Assembly (NCBI GenBank): GCA_903911085.1
Contig: CAIWCC010000002.1
Span: 1-33,691 of the forward strand
Length of the DNA: 33,691 nucleotides
Reading direction: 5' to 3'
DNA from: an uncultured Bacteroidales bacterium
GTDB lineage: Bacteria; Bacteroidota; Bacteroidia; Bacteroidales; Paludibacteraceae
Shown here piece after piece: positions 23,734 to 33,428 of the stretch. The translations under genes and the position numbers were made by a program. The notes under the pieces are model-generated. The model saw only the letters and a list, made by a program, of their open reading frames with translations, was not told the DNA's origin and searched no databases. Position 1 is the first letter of the stretch. The number at the start of each line of letters is the position of its first letter.

Positions 23734-25119
23734 TTACCATTTAAATTTATCGTTTTCAGTATGTTCTTTTACCATCATTTTTGTTAGTTCATTCACTTTT
23801 GCGGGTTGCAACTGAACCAGATTATTTTTCTCAGTTATATCATTCTTCAAATTATATAATTCAAAATAAGATTTAACCGAATCCTTTACGTTTAACTTTA
23901 TCAACTTCCAATCGCCGGCTATAATGGCTTGTTTACCACCCATTTCGTAAAATTCCCAATAAAATGAATTATGTTTTTTAGTTTGTTTTTGTCCTTTTAA
24001 AGTTGGCAAAAAAGAGATACCATCAATATTGGCAGGAATTTTAACAGCCGAAGCATCTAACAACGTTGGCATCATATCCCAAAAAGCACAAGGCAAATCG
24101 GACACAGTACCAGCCTTAACCAAATTTGGCCATTTTACTATTAATGGTACACGAATTCCGCCCTCGTACAAATCTCTTTTTGTTCCACGCAACCCTCCCG
24201 AACTATTGAAAAACTGAGGATCGCCACCACCTTCGTGGTGTGGTCCATTATCGGAACTAAATATTACTATCGTATTTTTATCAATCTTCAATTCTCGAAG
24301 CAATTGATTTATCTTCCCTACTGTCATGTCTAAGCGGCTAACCATAGCTGCAAATGTGGCATGAGGTTTTTCTTGAGGTGTATAATCGCTTGTGTGTGCT
24401 TTTTCGGGCAAAAAACTGTTTTCGTAAGCTTTACGGTATTCAGCTGGAATTTGTAACTCGGCATGAGGAATAGTTACTGCCAGATAGAGAAAAAATGGTT
24501 TGTTGACATTCGATTTAATAAACTCAACCGCCTTATTTTCAAACAAATCGTGTGAATAAACTTTTTTAGAAAGCGTTATTTCCTGACTGTTTTCATGAAT
24601 GTATTCTGGGAAATAATTATGCGCATTGTTCTGCCCCAAATAACCATAAAAATAATCGAAACCCTGCTTGTTGGGATGACCTTCGGAACCAACACCACCC
24701 ATGCCCCATTTACCAATACAAGCAGTGGCGTAATTTTTCGTTTTTAATAATTCGGCAATAGTAACTTCACTGTCGGGTAATGGTGCATCATAATTTCTTC
24801 CATCATTGCCTTTGGATTTAATATTTCCACGTATAGCGGCATGTCCCGTATGTTTGCCAGTAAGCAATCCGCAACGCGAAGGCGCACTCACCGTACTTCC
24901 ACTATAATGTTGCGTAAATCGAATACCCTCTCCAGCCAAACTGTCGATATTAGGTGTTGTGAATTTAATTTGCCCATAACATCCCAAATCACCATAGCCT
25001 AAATCGTCGGCAAGTATGTAAATCACATTTGGCTGTGCCGACTTTAGCGTCTGCGTACTAGCAACTTGCACTCCTGCAACAGAGATAGAGCTAAGTAATA
25101 ATCCAAGTTTTTGTTTCAT
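23734..25119 (-). CDS. secreted sulfatase, S1 family, serine type
   Basis: A 461-residue exported sulfatase that removes sulfate esters from glycans. The leader is hydrophobic to about residue 22. The alkaline-phosphatase-like fold is clear: metal ligands D38-D39 in ADDLGYGDLGCYG, the signature S78-A-P-S-R82 followed by CGLLTGKHTGHAAIRGN, KWGMGG, and SSDNGPHHEGG with the second metal pair. S78 is the residue that must be converted to formylglycine; a serine at this place depends on a radical-SAM maturase (anSME), which is not in the window. It starts 43 bp after GH97 and so is co-transcribed with it. The sugar carrying the sulfate cannot be read from sequence. Confidence 0.9.
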   Translation of the reverse strand: MKQKLGLLLSSISVAGVQVASTQTLKSAQPNVIYILADDLGYGDLGCYGQIKFTTPNIDSLAGEGIRFTQHYSGSTVSAPSRCGLLTGKHTGHAAIRGNIKSKGNDGRNYDAPLPDSEVTIAELLKTKNYATACIGKWGMGGVGSEGHPNKQGFDYFYGYLGQNNAHNYFPEYIHENSQEITLSKKVYSHDLFENKAVEFIKSNVNKPFFLYLAVTIPHAELQIPAEYRKAYENSFLPEKAHTSDYTPQEKPHATFAAMVSRLDMTVGKINQLLRELKIDKNTIVIFSSDNGPHHEGGGDPQFFNSSGGLRGTKRDLYEGGIRVPLIVKWPNLVKAGTVSDLPCAFWDMMPTLLDASAVKIPANIDGISFLPTLKGQKQTKKHNSFYWEFYEMGGKQAIIAGDWKLIKLNVKDSVKSYFELYNLKNDITEKNNLVQLQPAKVNELTKMMVKEHTENDKFKW

Positions 25120-25162
25120 AAATATAGATTTTTAACTTTTAAGGTAGAACCAATTTTTTATA

Positions 25163-27067
25163 CTAAAATTTCGCAACAAAACCACCACCAGGCGACATTT
25201 TTACAGTGATTATTTCGCCTGGTGTCACTTTTTTTTCCACGCGATTTATTTCGGCAAATCCTTGCATGGTGTCAAAAACCAGTGTTGCATTGGTTTTATT
25301 TTTCAAAAAGTCCAGTCTAATTTTCACTTCACGTTCATTGGCACCGTTCATTATACCAACCCACCATGTTTTACCACTTCGGCGGGCATACGCCACCACA
25401 TCACCCATTTCGGTGCAGGGCAATACGCGGGTTTCGTCCCAAACGGTGGGCACTTGTTGAAACAAATCGAACATCGGACTTTCTATATAAAACTTGTATT
25501 GGTCGGCAAAATGGGTAATTGGAGAAAGATAAACCACCGCTTGTGCAAACTGATGTGCCCAAGTATATTTTGCAGAAGCTAGTTCTATAGGATTGAGCAT
25601 TACAGGTGTAACATCGGCAGCACCAGCCATCAAACGAGTAAACGACATACTCACATCGTGGTCGAGCGGTTGAATTCTTTTATAACGAGTCATTTGCCAT
25701 TCGTTGCCGCGCACCGCTTCGCGGGTAATATCGTTGGGGTAAGTGCGTGTCAATCCTGTTGGTTTTACACTACCGTGAAAGTTGAGCATCAACTTCAACT
25801 CGGCACAATCTTGCATACTTCCCATGTACCATTGCATAATTTCGGAAGTAGCATTGGGAATAAAGTCAATTTTAATTCCATCGGCGCCTAAGGCCTTTAT
25901 TTTTTCGAGATAAATACGGCGCTCTTTTGCTTTGCGCATTTCTTTGGAATCCACCCAAACAATAGATTTTACACCCACACTTTTGCCGTAAGCAATTACT
26001 TCGGCCAACAACTGCCATTGATCTTTGCCGTCTTGTTTCCACACACGCCATCCGTCATCAATCAGGTAATATTCCCATTTGAGTTTGGCTGCTGCATCAA
26101 ACCATTGTTTTTGGTCTTCGTATTTTGGTGCACCCACGCTCCACCATTGCCACAAGCAGCGACCTGGTTTAACCCACGAAAAATCGGAGCCTTTGGCTGG
26201 TGCCGGACAAAGATTCATCAACAAATCTGAATTTACCAAATCGGTCATATTGGTCGCGATAATTGCTGTGCGCCAAGGCGAAACGTTCATGCCACGATAA
26301 GTTCCATTGAGCACTTTCGGGCCATTTCCTTCGAGTGGTTTAATGTCCCAGCCTTTTTTTGCATACGAAAAAACAACATGAAGTCCGTTTCCATTTCGTT
26401 GGAGATTCATATCAGAAAATGTTTCGCAATCAGCTTCCGAAACCGACACCCAACATCCTCCTGCTTCGAGAGTTAAAGGTGGCATAATTATTTTACTTTC
26501 AGGGAGTTTATCCCATGAAGTTACCTTACTAAGACTTTCGTAAGTCACACTGTTATCCGACCAAGCTACTTTTCCGTTTGTATTGGCAAAATTCCAAGTT
26601 GTGAGCTCTGAATCAATGTGTTTAGCACCTTCGGGCAAACCATACCGAATACCAAAACCATCATTGTAAACACGAGCAAAAACCTTGAAATTTTTACCTG
26701 CGCTTTGCAATGCAATAGCTACTTCATTGGCATTGTTTAGAACGTTTGGATGGTTGCCCAGAGTGCTGTATTTCTCGTTTACTTTTGAAAAAATTGCTTT
26801 CCCAACTACTGTAACTTCTTTGCCCAAAACAGTGCTATCCACCATAATGCCCAACGTGGATGGAGCAATAATTTTGATATTATTTTTAGAAACGGTATAG
26901 GACAAGTGTTTGTTGATAACATTAACCGACAATTGAATGGTGTTGTCAGGACTGTTTAAAACGACTGGACTGGCTGAGGCAAATCCGAAAGTTAATACTG
27001 CAATGACTAACAGCCATTCGGAATGGTTTTTTAATAAAAAATTGGACGAAAAAATTTTGGTCTTCAT
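25163..27067 (-). CDS. secreted GH97 enzyme of the retaining alpha-galactosidase type
   Basis: A 634-residue exported enzyme; start taken at ATG 27067 instead of a TTG two codons upstream. The signal peptide ends around FGFASAS. The N-terminal beta-sandwich (DNTIQLSVNVINKHLSYTVS) is followed by a TIM barrel with WWSVGAPKYEDQKQWFDAAA, YLIDDGW and GIKIDF. D401 in KIDF is the expected nucleophile and E456 in RGNEW the acid/base; their 55-residue spacing equals that of the characterised retaining Bacteroides enzyme BtGH97b (D415/E470, from memory). The inverting SusB type lacks this Asp. The expected role is removal of alpha-linked galactose. First gene of an operon with the sulfatase; periplasmic or surface. 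Confidence 0.88.
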   Translation of the reverse strand: MKTKIFSSNFLLKNHSEWLLVIAVLTFGFASASPVVLNSPDNTIQLSVNVINKHLSYTVSKNNIKIIAPSTLGIMVDSTVLGKEVTVVGKAIFSKVNEKYSTLGNHPNVLNNANEVAIALQSAGKNFKVFARVYNDGFGIRYGLPEGAKHIDSELTTWNFANTNGKVAWSDNSVTYESLSKVTSWDKLPESKIIMPPLTLEAGGCWVSVSEADCETFSDMNLQRNGNGLHVVFSYAKKGWDIKPLEGNGPKVLNGTYRGMNVSPWRTAIIATNMTDLVNSDLLMNLCPAPAKGSDFSWVKPGRCLWQWWSVGAPKYEDQKQWFDAAAKLKWEYYLIDDGWRVWKQDGKDQWQLLAEVIAYGKSVGVKSIVWVDSKEMRKAKERRIYLEKIKALGADGIKIDFIPNATSEIMQWYMGSMQDCAELKLMLNFHGSVKPTGLTRTYPNDITREAVRGNEWQMTRYKRIQPLDHDVSMSFTRLMAGAADVTPVMLNPIELASAKYTWAHQFAQAVVYLSPITHFADQYKFYIESPMFDLFQQVPTVWDETRVLPCTEMGDVVAYARRSGKTWWVGIMNGANEREVKIRLDFLKNKTNATLVFDTMQGFAEINRVEKKVTPGEIITVKMSPGGGFVAKF

Positions 27068-27151
27068 AAACAAAAATTATAATTTAAAGAGATTTTATTG
27101 ATAAAAATATACTCTTAAAAAAAATGTTGAAAAATAGTTTCTATCAGCCTA

Positions 27152-27159
27152 CAAATTTA
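27152..27159 (-). promoter_or_regulatory. possible -7 box for the GH97-sulfatase operon
   Basis: TAAATTTG on the minus strand matches TAnnTTTG and lies 85 bp before the ATG. A TTTG element occurs further upstream but with a 26-nt spacer, longer than usual, so the assignment is tentative. Confidence 0.35.
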
Positions 27160-27322
27160 CTTTTACAAATCATTATTATTAGGTTCAAATGATAACAATG
27201 TGTGTACAAAAAAATAATAGATTAAAAAAAAACAAACGAACAACAACAATTATATGCTTTTTTATTATGCAGTACAAACATAATGTTTTCATTTAATAAT
27301 AAAAACACCATGGTTTATTTAA

Positions 27323-29083
27323 TCATCTTTTTTTTTCACTTCCAAATAATTGAAACTCTTTTACTCCTACAAATCCATCTTTTTTTAGAATTACCAATCT
27401 GAATTTCTGTGCTTTTACTGGAATTATATTTTGTTTCCAATCGTTCATTTCTTCACCTTTGGCAATGGTTATCCAATTTTTTCCTTTGAGATATTGCACT
27501 TCAAACTGTAGAATTTTGGAAATACCATAATACTTTTGTTCACTCAATACAATCCGTCCAACTTCTTGCGGTTTGCCCAAATCCACCGCCAACCAACCAC
27601 TGGCATCATACAATGGTTTTATTTCTTCGCTTCTGTCATTCAGCTTTTTACCATAGTAAATATCGAAATTCGCATCTGCTTTGCGTCCCATCTTCCACGA
27701 AGTGCCGGGATTTTCGTCGAAAGCAGCACTTGGATCGTGCAAAAACTGCCCCATGGAACTGAATGCGCTGGATTTTTTACCATAAGCCAATGAACCACTT
27801 TTGCCAAAAGGAATAATCAAAGGAAGTTCCGAAGCCGGCTTATCTATCGTTAGCGTAATGGTTGTGGCAATCCTGTCTTTGTACTTTGCAGGAATAATCA
27901 ACTTCAAAAACTTCTTGTTTTGGATAAATTCAACTGCTTGACCGTCTACAAATTTAGCGTTTAGGATTTTCGTTGGCAATGCAGGTAAAGTCATTGTATC
28001 GCCTTTTAAATTAATGATTTGCAGATAAACAAAATTGCCTTTGGATGTGCACACATAGTCGGTGGCAGGGGTATAAGGACCACCTTTTGTACCATAAACA
28101 GAAGCTGCACGTGGTTTTATCCAACGCCCCAATTCGTGCAAACGGTCAACGAAGTTTGCTGGAAATTGCCCCAAGCTATCGGGGCCAACATTCAACAACA
28201 AGTTTCCGTTTCCACCCACGCATCTGAGCAAAGTGGTGGCCGATTCCTTCATGTCGCGTGGTGTATCGTTCCATTTCCACGACCACTGATGCCCCAAATT
28301 GGTACAGGTTTCCCAGGGAATTGAACCGTAACCGGCCACAAAATTCTCGGGTGTAGCATAGTCGCCGTAGTTTCCAATCATGCTGTGCGACTCGTCCACA
28401 TTAAACACTTCAAGCCGATTATTTACCACAATTCCGGGTTGCAATTTATTCACCAACTCGTACATTTCTTTGGGCTGCTGTGGCGACGGATTGCCTTCGT
28501 AATCGAACCACAAAAAGCTGATTTTGCCATAGTTGGTCAACAGCTCAGTAAGTTGCTCTTTCGACCGTTTCACAAAAACATCGTTGGTTTGCGGGTTTCT
28601 ACAATCTTTATCCACCCAGTCGGCTTGTGAAAAATACCAACCAATTGGCATGCCCGCTTTGTGAGCTGCCGCAGCCAATTCTTTGCAAATATCGCGGTTG
28701 AAGGGTGTATTTGTTATACAATAATCGGTGGTTTTGGTGTCCCAATTACAAAATCCATCGTGGTGTTTGGCAATAAAAATAATGTATTTCATACCGGCCG
28801 ATTGGGCAATGGAAATCCATTCGTCGGCATTAAATTTCACAGGATTGAAGCGTTTGTAAAGCGCATCGTATTTCTCTGCTCCATACTTATTTCGCGCCCA
28901 ACTGATTTCGATACCGCTTAATGTTACTGGTCCCCAATGCACAAAAAGCCCAAATCGGGCATCCTGCCACCAGGCTAGTTTGGCTGGATGAAGCTTTGAA
29001 CTCTCCTTTAAATATGGCGATTGGGCATTAGAGGATGTTGATAATATTAGTAGAAATACTATTGACAAAAGTGATTTTTTCAT
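27323..29083 (-). CDS. alpha-L-fucosidase, GH29, with C-terminal discoidin domain
   Basis: A 586-residue exported retaining fucosidase. The signal peptide ends STSSNAQ. The catalytic barrel runs from about residue 30 (LAWWQDARFGLFVHWG) through IIFIAKHHDGFCNWDT, and the nucleophile D194 in FLWFDYEG. GDYATPE follows, then LGHQWSWKWNDTPRD and GGNGNLLLNVGPDSLG. A beta-sandwich follows, then residues about 445-585 form an F5/8 type C (CBM32-like) domain (AFDENPGTSWKMG, GWLAVDLGKPQEVGRIVL, RLVILKKDG). It releases terminal L-fucose from glycans. It starts 11 bp after the DUF4450 gene and shares its transcript. Confidence 0.92.
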   Translation of the reverse strand: MKKSLLSIVFLLILSTSSNAQSPYLKESSKLHPAKLAWWQDARFGLFVHWGPVTLSGIEISWARNKYGAEKYDALYKRFNPVKFNADEWISIAQSAGMKYIIFIAKHHDGFCNWDTKTTDYCITNTPFNRDICKELAAAAHKAGMPIGWYFSQADWVDKDCRNPQTNDVFVKRSKEQLTELLTNYGKISFLWFDYEGNPSPQQPKEMYELVNKLQPGIVVNNRLEVFNVDESHSMIGNYGDYATPENFVAGYGSIPWETCTNLGHQWSWKWNDTPRDMKESATTLLRCVGGNGNLLLNVGPDSLGQFPANFVDRLHELGRWIKPRAASVYGTKGGPYTPATDYVCTSKGNFVYLQIINLKGDTMTLPALPTKILNAKFVDGQAVEFIQNKKFLKLIIPAKYKDRIATTITLTIDKPASELPLIIPFGKSGSLAYGKKSSAFSSMGQFLHDPSAAFDENPGTSWKMGRKADANFDIYYGKKLNDRSEEIKPLYDASGWLAVDLGKPQEVGRIVLSEQKYYGISKILQFEVQYLKGKNWITIAKGEEMNDWKQNIIPVKAQKFRLVILKKDGFVGVKEFQLFGSEKKR

Positions 29084-29094
29084 TAATTATATTA

Positions 29095-32000
29095 TTAGTT
29101 AGTTGTTTCCAATGTTACTCCCATCAACCCAATCACCACTTCGTTGGCTTTGGAAGTTATAGTCATCGATTTCAGTTCTTTGTTTTTGTCCAATGGCAAA
29201 TCAAGAATTATGGCACCACCACCATCAATCAACCGCGCATCAAGTGCCTCACCTTTAATCTCTTTTTCTAGATTGCGGGCTACTTTTCCGGTTTTGAGAA
29301 TTACCCTATATGGGCGCGGACGGTTCATTTTGTACGAAAGATCGTCGGTAAAATAATCACGTTCAATGGGTGCCCACGTTTCGGGGTTTATCAATTTCAA
29401 AACACTTTCTGTACCATCGGTATATTTCACTGTTACTAGTCCGTTTACCATACGACTTTGCATGTGGTTAGTAGAGCCAGCCATCAGCAAATAAGCATGA
29501 CTTGCCTTGCCTGTGAGCGACAACGAAAGCGAATCAGGATAATTATCGAATAACGATGTAAAAGCAATATTCGGCTTTTCAACTGCATTAGGCGTAGAGA
29601 AACTTAACCCAAACGGCGTGGCAAATAAGTCGTTTTTGGCCACAGCTCTGAAACCGCTATCGTTCACCGCCACTATCCGAAGCGGTACGCACCAATCGCC
29701 CATGCCTTGCAATGGCAGTTGCAACGTATTGTAAGGCGAGCGTGGCGAAAGGTATTTTTTAAATGCAAAAATATTATTCACTTTGTCGTTGAATGCCGCA
29801 CTGATATTCACATTTTCGAATTTCGCGCCTGCCCTCAATGGCAATGTCCAGTTGACGAGTTGTTCTGTATAAGTCAATCCATTATCGGCATTAAATTCCA
29901 CATTATTTGTTCCAGCCACCACAAATTCAGTTGAAACCTGTACCAAATCAGAACTTGCATGAGGCTGTACAGTCACATTTTTCACAAATGGATTTCCACT
30001 ATTTTTGCCCACAGTCAGCGTTCCCGAAATTGGATTATCCGAATTATTTTTTAGATACATATTCAGGTTTTTCGCGTCCTCTGAATCGCCAGCTACAATT
30101 TCAATGGCCGGAGTCAAAGTTACGTGTACAGGTTGCCACCACGTCATTTCGCCTTGCTGAAGTTGGGCAAATAATGTACGCTCGCCACCTTCACCGTTCA
30201 ATTTAAGTTGCAATTGCGAACCGTTTATTTTCTGTTCCGCAACAATGGATTGTGGGTCGTTCAACTTCAAAATTTTGGCACCTGCATCTATTGTTTTTGT
30301 TTCAGAAAAAGCAGCTTTTATCTCTTTCGGGTCTGTGTTGATTGCATTTCCATCCCAAGCTATCGCAACAGTATTTTTTGCATTAGCAGGAAGTCCAATT
30401 TCCAGCATGGGAGCACCTACATTTTCGGTCAACACTTTATATTTTGCAGGTTTACCGTTTACCTTCACCCCAGCTATTTTATCCGTTTTGGCGAGAATTT
30501 GAAGATTTACTGCCAATACTTTTTCACGTTTTTGGGTAATGGTATAATTGCTTTTTTGAGATGAATATTTAAAATCAAAATCAAAATAAGGCAGGCTGAA
30601 TGAAGCAAAATCCCACTTAGCAGGAAGTCCAGGCTTGATAACCATTTTGCCATGAACGGCATCAGGTTGCAGTCCGATAAGCCCTTCCACAATGGTGCGC
30701 GAGGCAATACCAATCACATCTGCAAAATCGCGGTAACTCTCGCCATGCGCCGCCGCATTGTATATAGACATCATGGGAAAATTGCCAGGACTCGAACCAC
30801 AAAACATATTGTCCATCACCATCGATTTCAACAAAGTATATGCCTCTTCGTTCCTTCCGCCCTGCCAGTAAGCCAACGCGGTGTGAAATTGCTCAGCTGG
30901 CGTTACATTGTTTATCGACCAATAATATGGCATCCAATTGGTGGTGGCAACGGCATGAAAATTCTCGTTTTCCAACCCTTTCACATTGAACGGAATATGC
31001 GGTATTTGAGTATCGACATAGCGCAACGCTTGATATTGCTGAAACAAATCGGCAATTTTGGAATCAATAGAATGATAAACCGTCCACAAACCAGCCGATT
31101 CGTGCGTTTTTTTCAATCCGAGTGCATCCACAAATTCGGCGTATTGTCCTTTGTCTTTGAACCAGAGCTTGGCGTTGATGGCTTTGAGTATTTTTTCCGA
31201 TTCTTGTTGGTAAGGTGTGGCATCTTTGCCAATAAGTGTTGCCAATTCGGCCACGCATTTGTTGGAAAAATAATTGTACGCCGACGAATGTGTAACACCA
31301 CCGCCGCTATATTGTAAGGCATCACTGGCCCAAATGCAGGCAAAAGCATCGTAAAGTCCATCGCCATCAGTATCGAAAGTGCGCTTTTCCCACGCCAAAT
31401 GACGCTCGATAGTAGGCCACATTTGCTTGGCATAAGTTAAATCGCCAGTATTGTAAATGTGGCGCAAGAGGCCATCAATGTACACCAAATTCATGTCGTA
31501 AAAACACAAATCGGCCAGTTTGGGGTTGTTGGGCAATGGACAGATGTAACCGCTGCTATACATGGCATTTCCTATGCGGCGTTTCACACGGCCAAAACTC
31601 AAGGCGGTGTCCATTTCCACTGGCCCCGAAGCAGGCGCAGTAAGTTGCGAGTTGGCGTAAGCAGTAAAGTGCGTTTTGGCGCGGTCGTTCCAGCCCAAAG
31701 CAGTGGCCGTATAAGCTGCACGCCAACCCGGAATGCGCACCCGCCACGATATGGCACCGTGCAAGTAGGAAGGATCTTGCCAAATTGCGTCACCCGCCAC
31801 GCTCAACGCACCACCCACAGCATTCAAGTATTTGTCGGGCGTGTTGATTATCAAACGACCAGTCATTTGAACACGTGCTTTTTCGGCTTCAATAAATAGT
31901 TTGGCAATTAATTTTTCGTCGATAGCCTGACGTTTCTGGGGATTGTGAAGCGAAAAATAAAGCGTTTTGTTAGTCTTCAATTCCATAACGCCACACAAAA

Positions 32001-32778
32001 TAGGCAATTTCACTTCTGATATTTTTTGGAGCAAAGCCAATGCCGTACTTGCAGCACTTACATCGCGAATAGTGAGCGTGGCAACAGTGGGAAATGTACC
32101 CACCAACGTGCGACCCACTGGCACTTTGTCCACACTGTGCGACCCACTGGGCACTGCCGTTTTGGCACCAAACTTTATAGTAAAACTATTTTTTTCAATG
32201 CTATATTCATTGCCCTTGCAGTTGGCCGATTTCAGAAAAAAACAATCGGCAGCATCTACATTTCGCTCACCGTCGCGCCTGAAAATTTGGTTAGTAGCAC
32301 CACCATATACGGCTATCAGTATGATATTATTAGGCAACTTACTACCTTCAATTTTCAACATTAAACCCTCTTCATCAACCATGGGCAATACCGTCAGGCG
32401 GAGATTTCCATCACCAAGCAGCGGGTCGAAAATGTTATAAATCATACAGCCTGGACGATAGCGCGCCTCTATCTTTTTGGCATCGGTAAGCCACACTGCC
32501 CTATCGCCACTCACAAGTGCAAACTTAAAATTGCCACCCATACCCGGCATATACAATGCAAATTCGGGCAAATCGCCAGCCTCCACTCGGAAAGCAGTAT
32601 TCACACCATACAAAGCACGGTTAAATTTAAACTGACCATTGGTAATAACAAAATCCTGACCCTGCGGCTCGTAACGAACTGTGCGGTCGGTTTTCCAATC
32701 CTGAGCCTGTAAAAACGGAACAAACATCAAAAAACTTAACAACGCGATGGTGAAGTGGGAAACAAATACTTTGGGCAT
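29095..32778 (-). CDS. large secreted DUF4450 protein, putative glycosidase
   Basis: A 1227-residue exported protein with a signal peptide ending FLQAQ. Residues about 27-290 are a beta-sandwich (DUF4450: ITNGQFKFNRALYG, RPGCMIYNIFDP). About 306-700 is an (alpha/alpha)6 six-hairpin barrel (PGWRAAYTATALGW, WPTIERHLAWEKRTFDTDGDGLYD, ESAGLWTVYHSID, ALAYWQGGRNEEAY). A further beta domain (WDFASFSLPYFDFDF) and several beta-rich C-terminal domains follow. The layout equals that of GH78/GH95-like glycosidases, though I cannot assign a CAZy family. Acidic residues in DTDGDGLYDA are reasonable catalytic candidates. It heads an operon with the GH29 fucosidase (11-bp gap), suggesting a paired role on the same side chain. 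The activity is unknown. Confidence 0.82.
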   Translation of the reverse strand: MPKVFVSHFTIALLSFLMFVPFLQAQDWKTDRTVRYEPQGQDFVITNGQFKFNRALYGVNTAFRVEAGDLPEFALYMPGMGGNFKFALVSGDRAVWLTDAKKIEARYRPGCMIYNIFDPLLGDGNLRLTVLPMVDEEGLMLKIEGSKLPNNIILIAVYGGATNQIFRRDGERNVDAADCFFLKSANCKGNEYSIEKNSFTIKFGAKTAVPSGSHSVDKVPVGRTLVGTFPTVATLTIRDVSAASTALALLQKISEVKLPILCGVMELKTNKTLYFSLHNPQKRQAIDEKLIAKLFIEAEKARVQMTGRLIINTPDKYLNAVGGALSVAGDAIWQDPSYLHGAISWRVRIPGWRAAYTATALGWNDRAKTHFTAYANSQLTAPASGPVEMDTALSFGRVKRRIGNAMYSSGYICPLPNNPKLADLCFYDMNLVYIDGLLRHIYNTGDLTYAKQMWPTIERHLAWEKRTFDTDGDGLYDAFACIWASDALQYSGGGVTHSSAYNYFSNKCVAELATLIGKDATPYQQESEKILKAINAKLWFKDKGQYAEFVDALGLKKTHESAGLWTVYHSIDSKIADLFQQYQALRYVDTQIPHIPFNVKGLENENFHAVATTNWMPYYWSINNVTPAEQFHTALAYWQGGRNEEAYTLLKSMVMDNMFCGSSPGNFPMMSIYNAAAHGESYRDFADVIGIASRTIVEGLIGLQPDAVHGKMVIKPGLPAKWDFASFSLPYFDFDFKYSSQKSNYTITQKREKVLAVNLQILAKTDKIAGVKVNGKPAKYKVLTENVGAPMLEIGLPANAKNTVAIAWDGNAINTDPKEIKAAFSETKTIDAGAKILKLNDPQSIVAEQKINGSQLQLKLNGEGGERTLFAQLQQGEMTWWQPVHVTLTPAIEIVAGDSEDAKNLNMYLKNNSDNPISGTLTVGKNSGNPFVKNVTVQPHASSDLVQVSTEFVVAGTNNVEFNADNGLTYTEQLVNWTLPLRAGAKFENVNISAAFNDKVNNIFAFKKYLSPRSPYNTLQLPLQGMGDWCVPLRIVAVNDSGFRAVAKNDLFATPFGLSFSTPNAVEKPNIAFTSLFDNYPDSLSLSLTGKASHAYLLMAGSTNHMQSRMVNGLVTVKYTDGTESVLKLINPETWAPIERDYFTDDLSYKMNRPRPYRVILKTGKVARNLEKEIKGEALDARLIDGGGAIILDLPLDKNKELKSMTITSKANEVVIGLMGVTLETTN

Positions 32779-33428
32779 GAATCTGGGTGCTTATCTATAG
32801 CGATTAATTAAAAAAATGACGAAAACAACATAAACACTAGCAATGAAATTTCATTAAATTCTAAAAACAAGTGCGAATATACGTCTAAAATCTTGACATT
32901 AAGTAAAGGAAAGCATTTATATCATAAAATCTTTCTGAGTTTTGCGCTTTTGCTTTTTGTACTGACCTCGTCCAGTGAGCCGAAAAATGGAGTGAAGTAG
33001 GCGTAGAAAACTTTTGTGTTTGAGTGCCGACGTATTCCGTCGGTGCGAGTTTAAAAGTTTTCAGCCTACAAACGACTGATTTTTCGAGCGAAGTGGGCGA
33101 AGTCTTGACTTTTTTTGCTTACTTTTTTGCGTCAAGGCAAAAAAGTGAGTGGGGCGCGGGGCTAGCCCCGATTAAAAAAGTAGATTATATTGTTCCGATT
33201 ACTTAGACACGTTTGGAAAGCAAAACCCTTAAGAGCCAATAGACATTTAACAAACCACCCACCTTTTAAACCCTTGTAGGAAATAATACCAACGCAATAA
33301 AAATTACGGGCAAGCATTATGACATTTTTTATTGAACCACAAGGCAATGAGCAGGTGGAACAAAATAACAACAAATTATACTGCTCAATAAAAGAATTTT
33401 AAGCTACACACAACGGGAACACTGCTCA
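32779..33428. other. gene-free gap holding dispersed-repeat copy B
   Basis: Bases 32779-32958 are AT-rich with no recognised promoter for the DUF4450 operon. Copy B of the long repeat fills 32959-33172. Bases 33173-33428 show nothing recognisable. Short open frames at 33024-33206 (repeat sequence) and 33162-33374 are not credible genes. Confidence 0.5.
32959..33172 (+). repeat. long dispersed repeat, copy B (intact)
   Basis: About 214 bp, an inverted counterpart of copy A at 4868-5142. It contains a short inverted stem, gccgacgtatt-ccgtcggtgcg, in the middle. It ends in a stem-like stretch (acttttttgc-gtcaag-gcaaaaaagt) followed by ggggctagcccc. The two copies bound the segment with the regulator, transporter and all but one of the glycan enzymes. 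Confidence 0.85.

Noticed and set aside
25163-27073. Longer GH97 form starting at TTG 27073
   Set aside because: ATG 27067 two codons later gives the same signal peptide and is the standard start codon.
30652-31317. A 221-codon frame antisense to the DUF4450 gene
   Set aside because: It is the reverse strand of a well-supported coding region, with no family resemblance and no start signals.
33024-33206. Small gene of 60 codons
   Set aside because: It is the other strand of the same dispersed repeat, with no leader or ribosome-binding signal.
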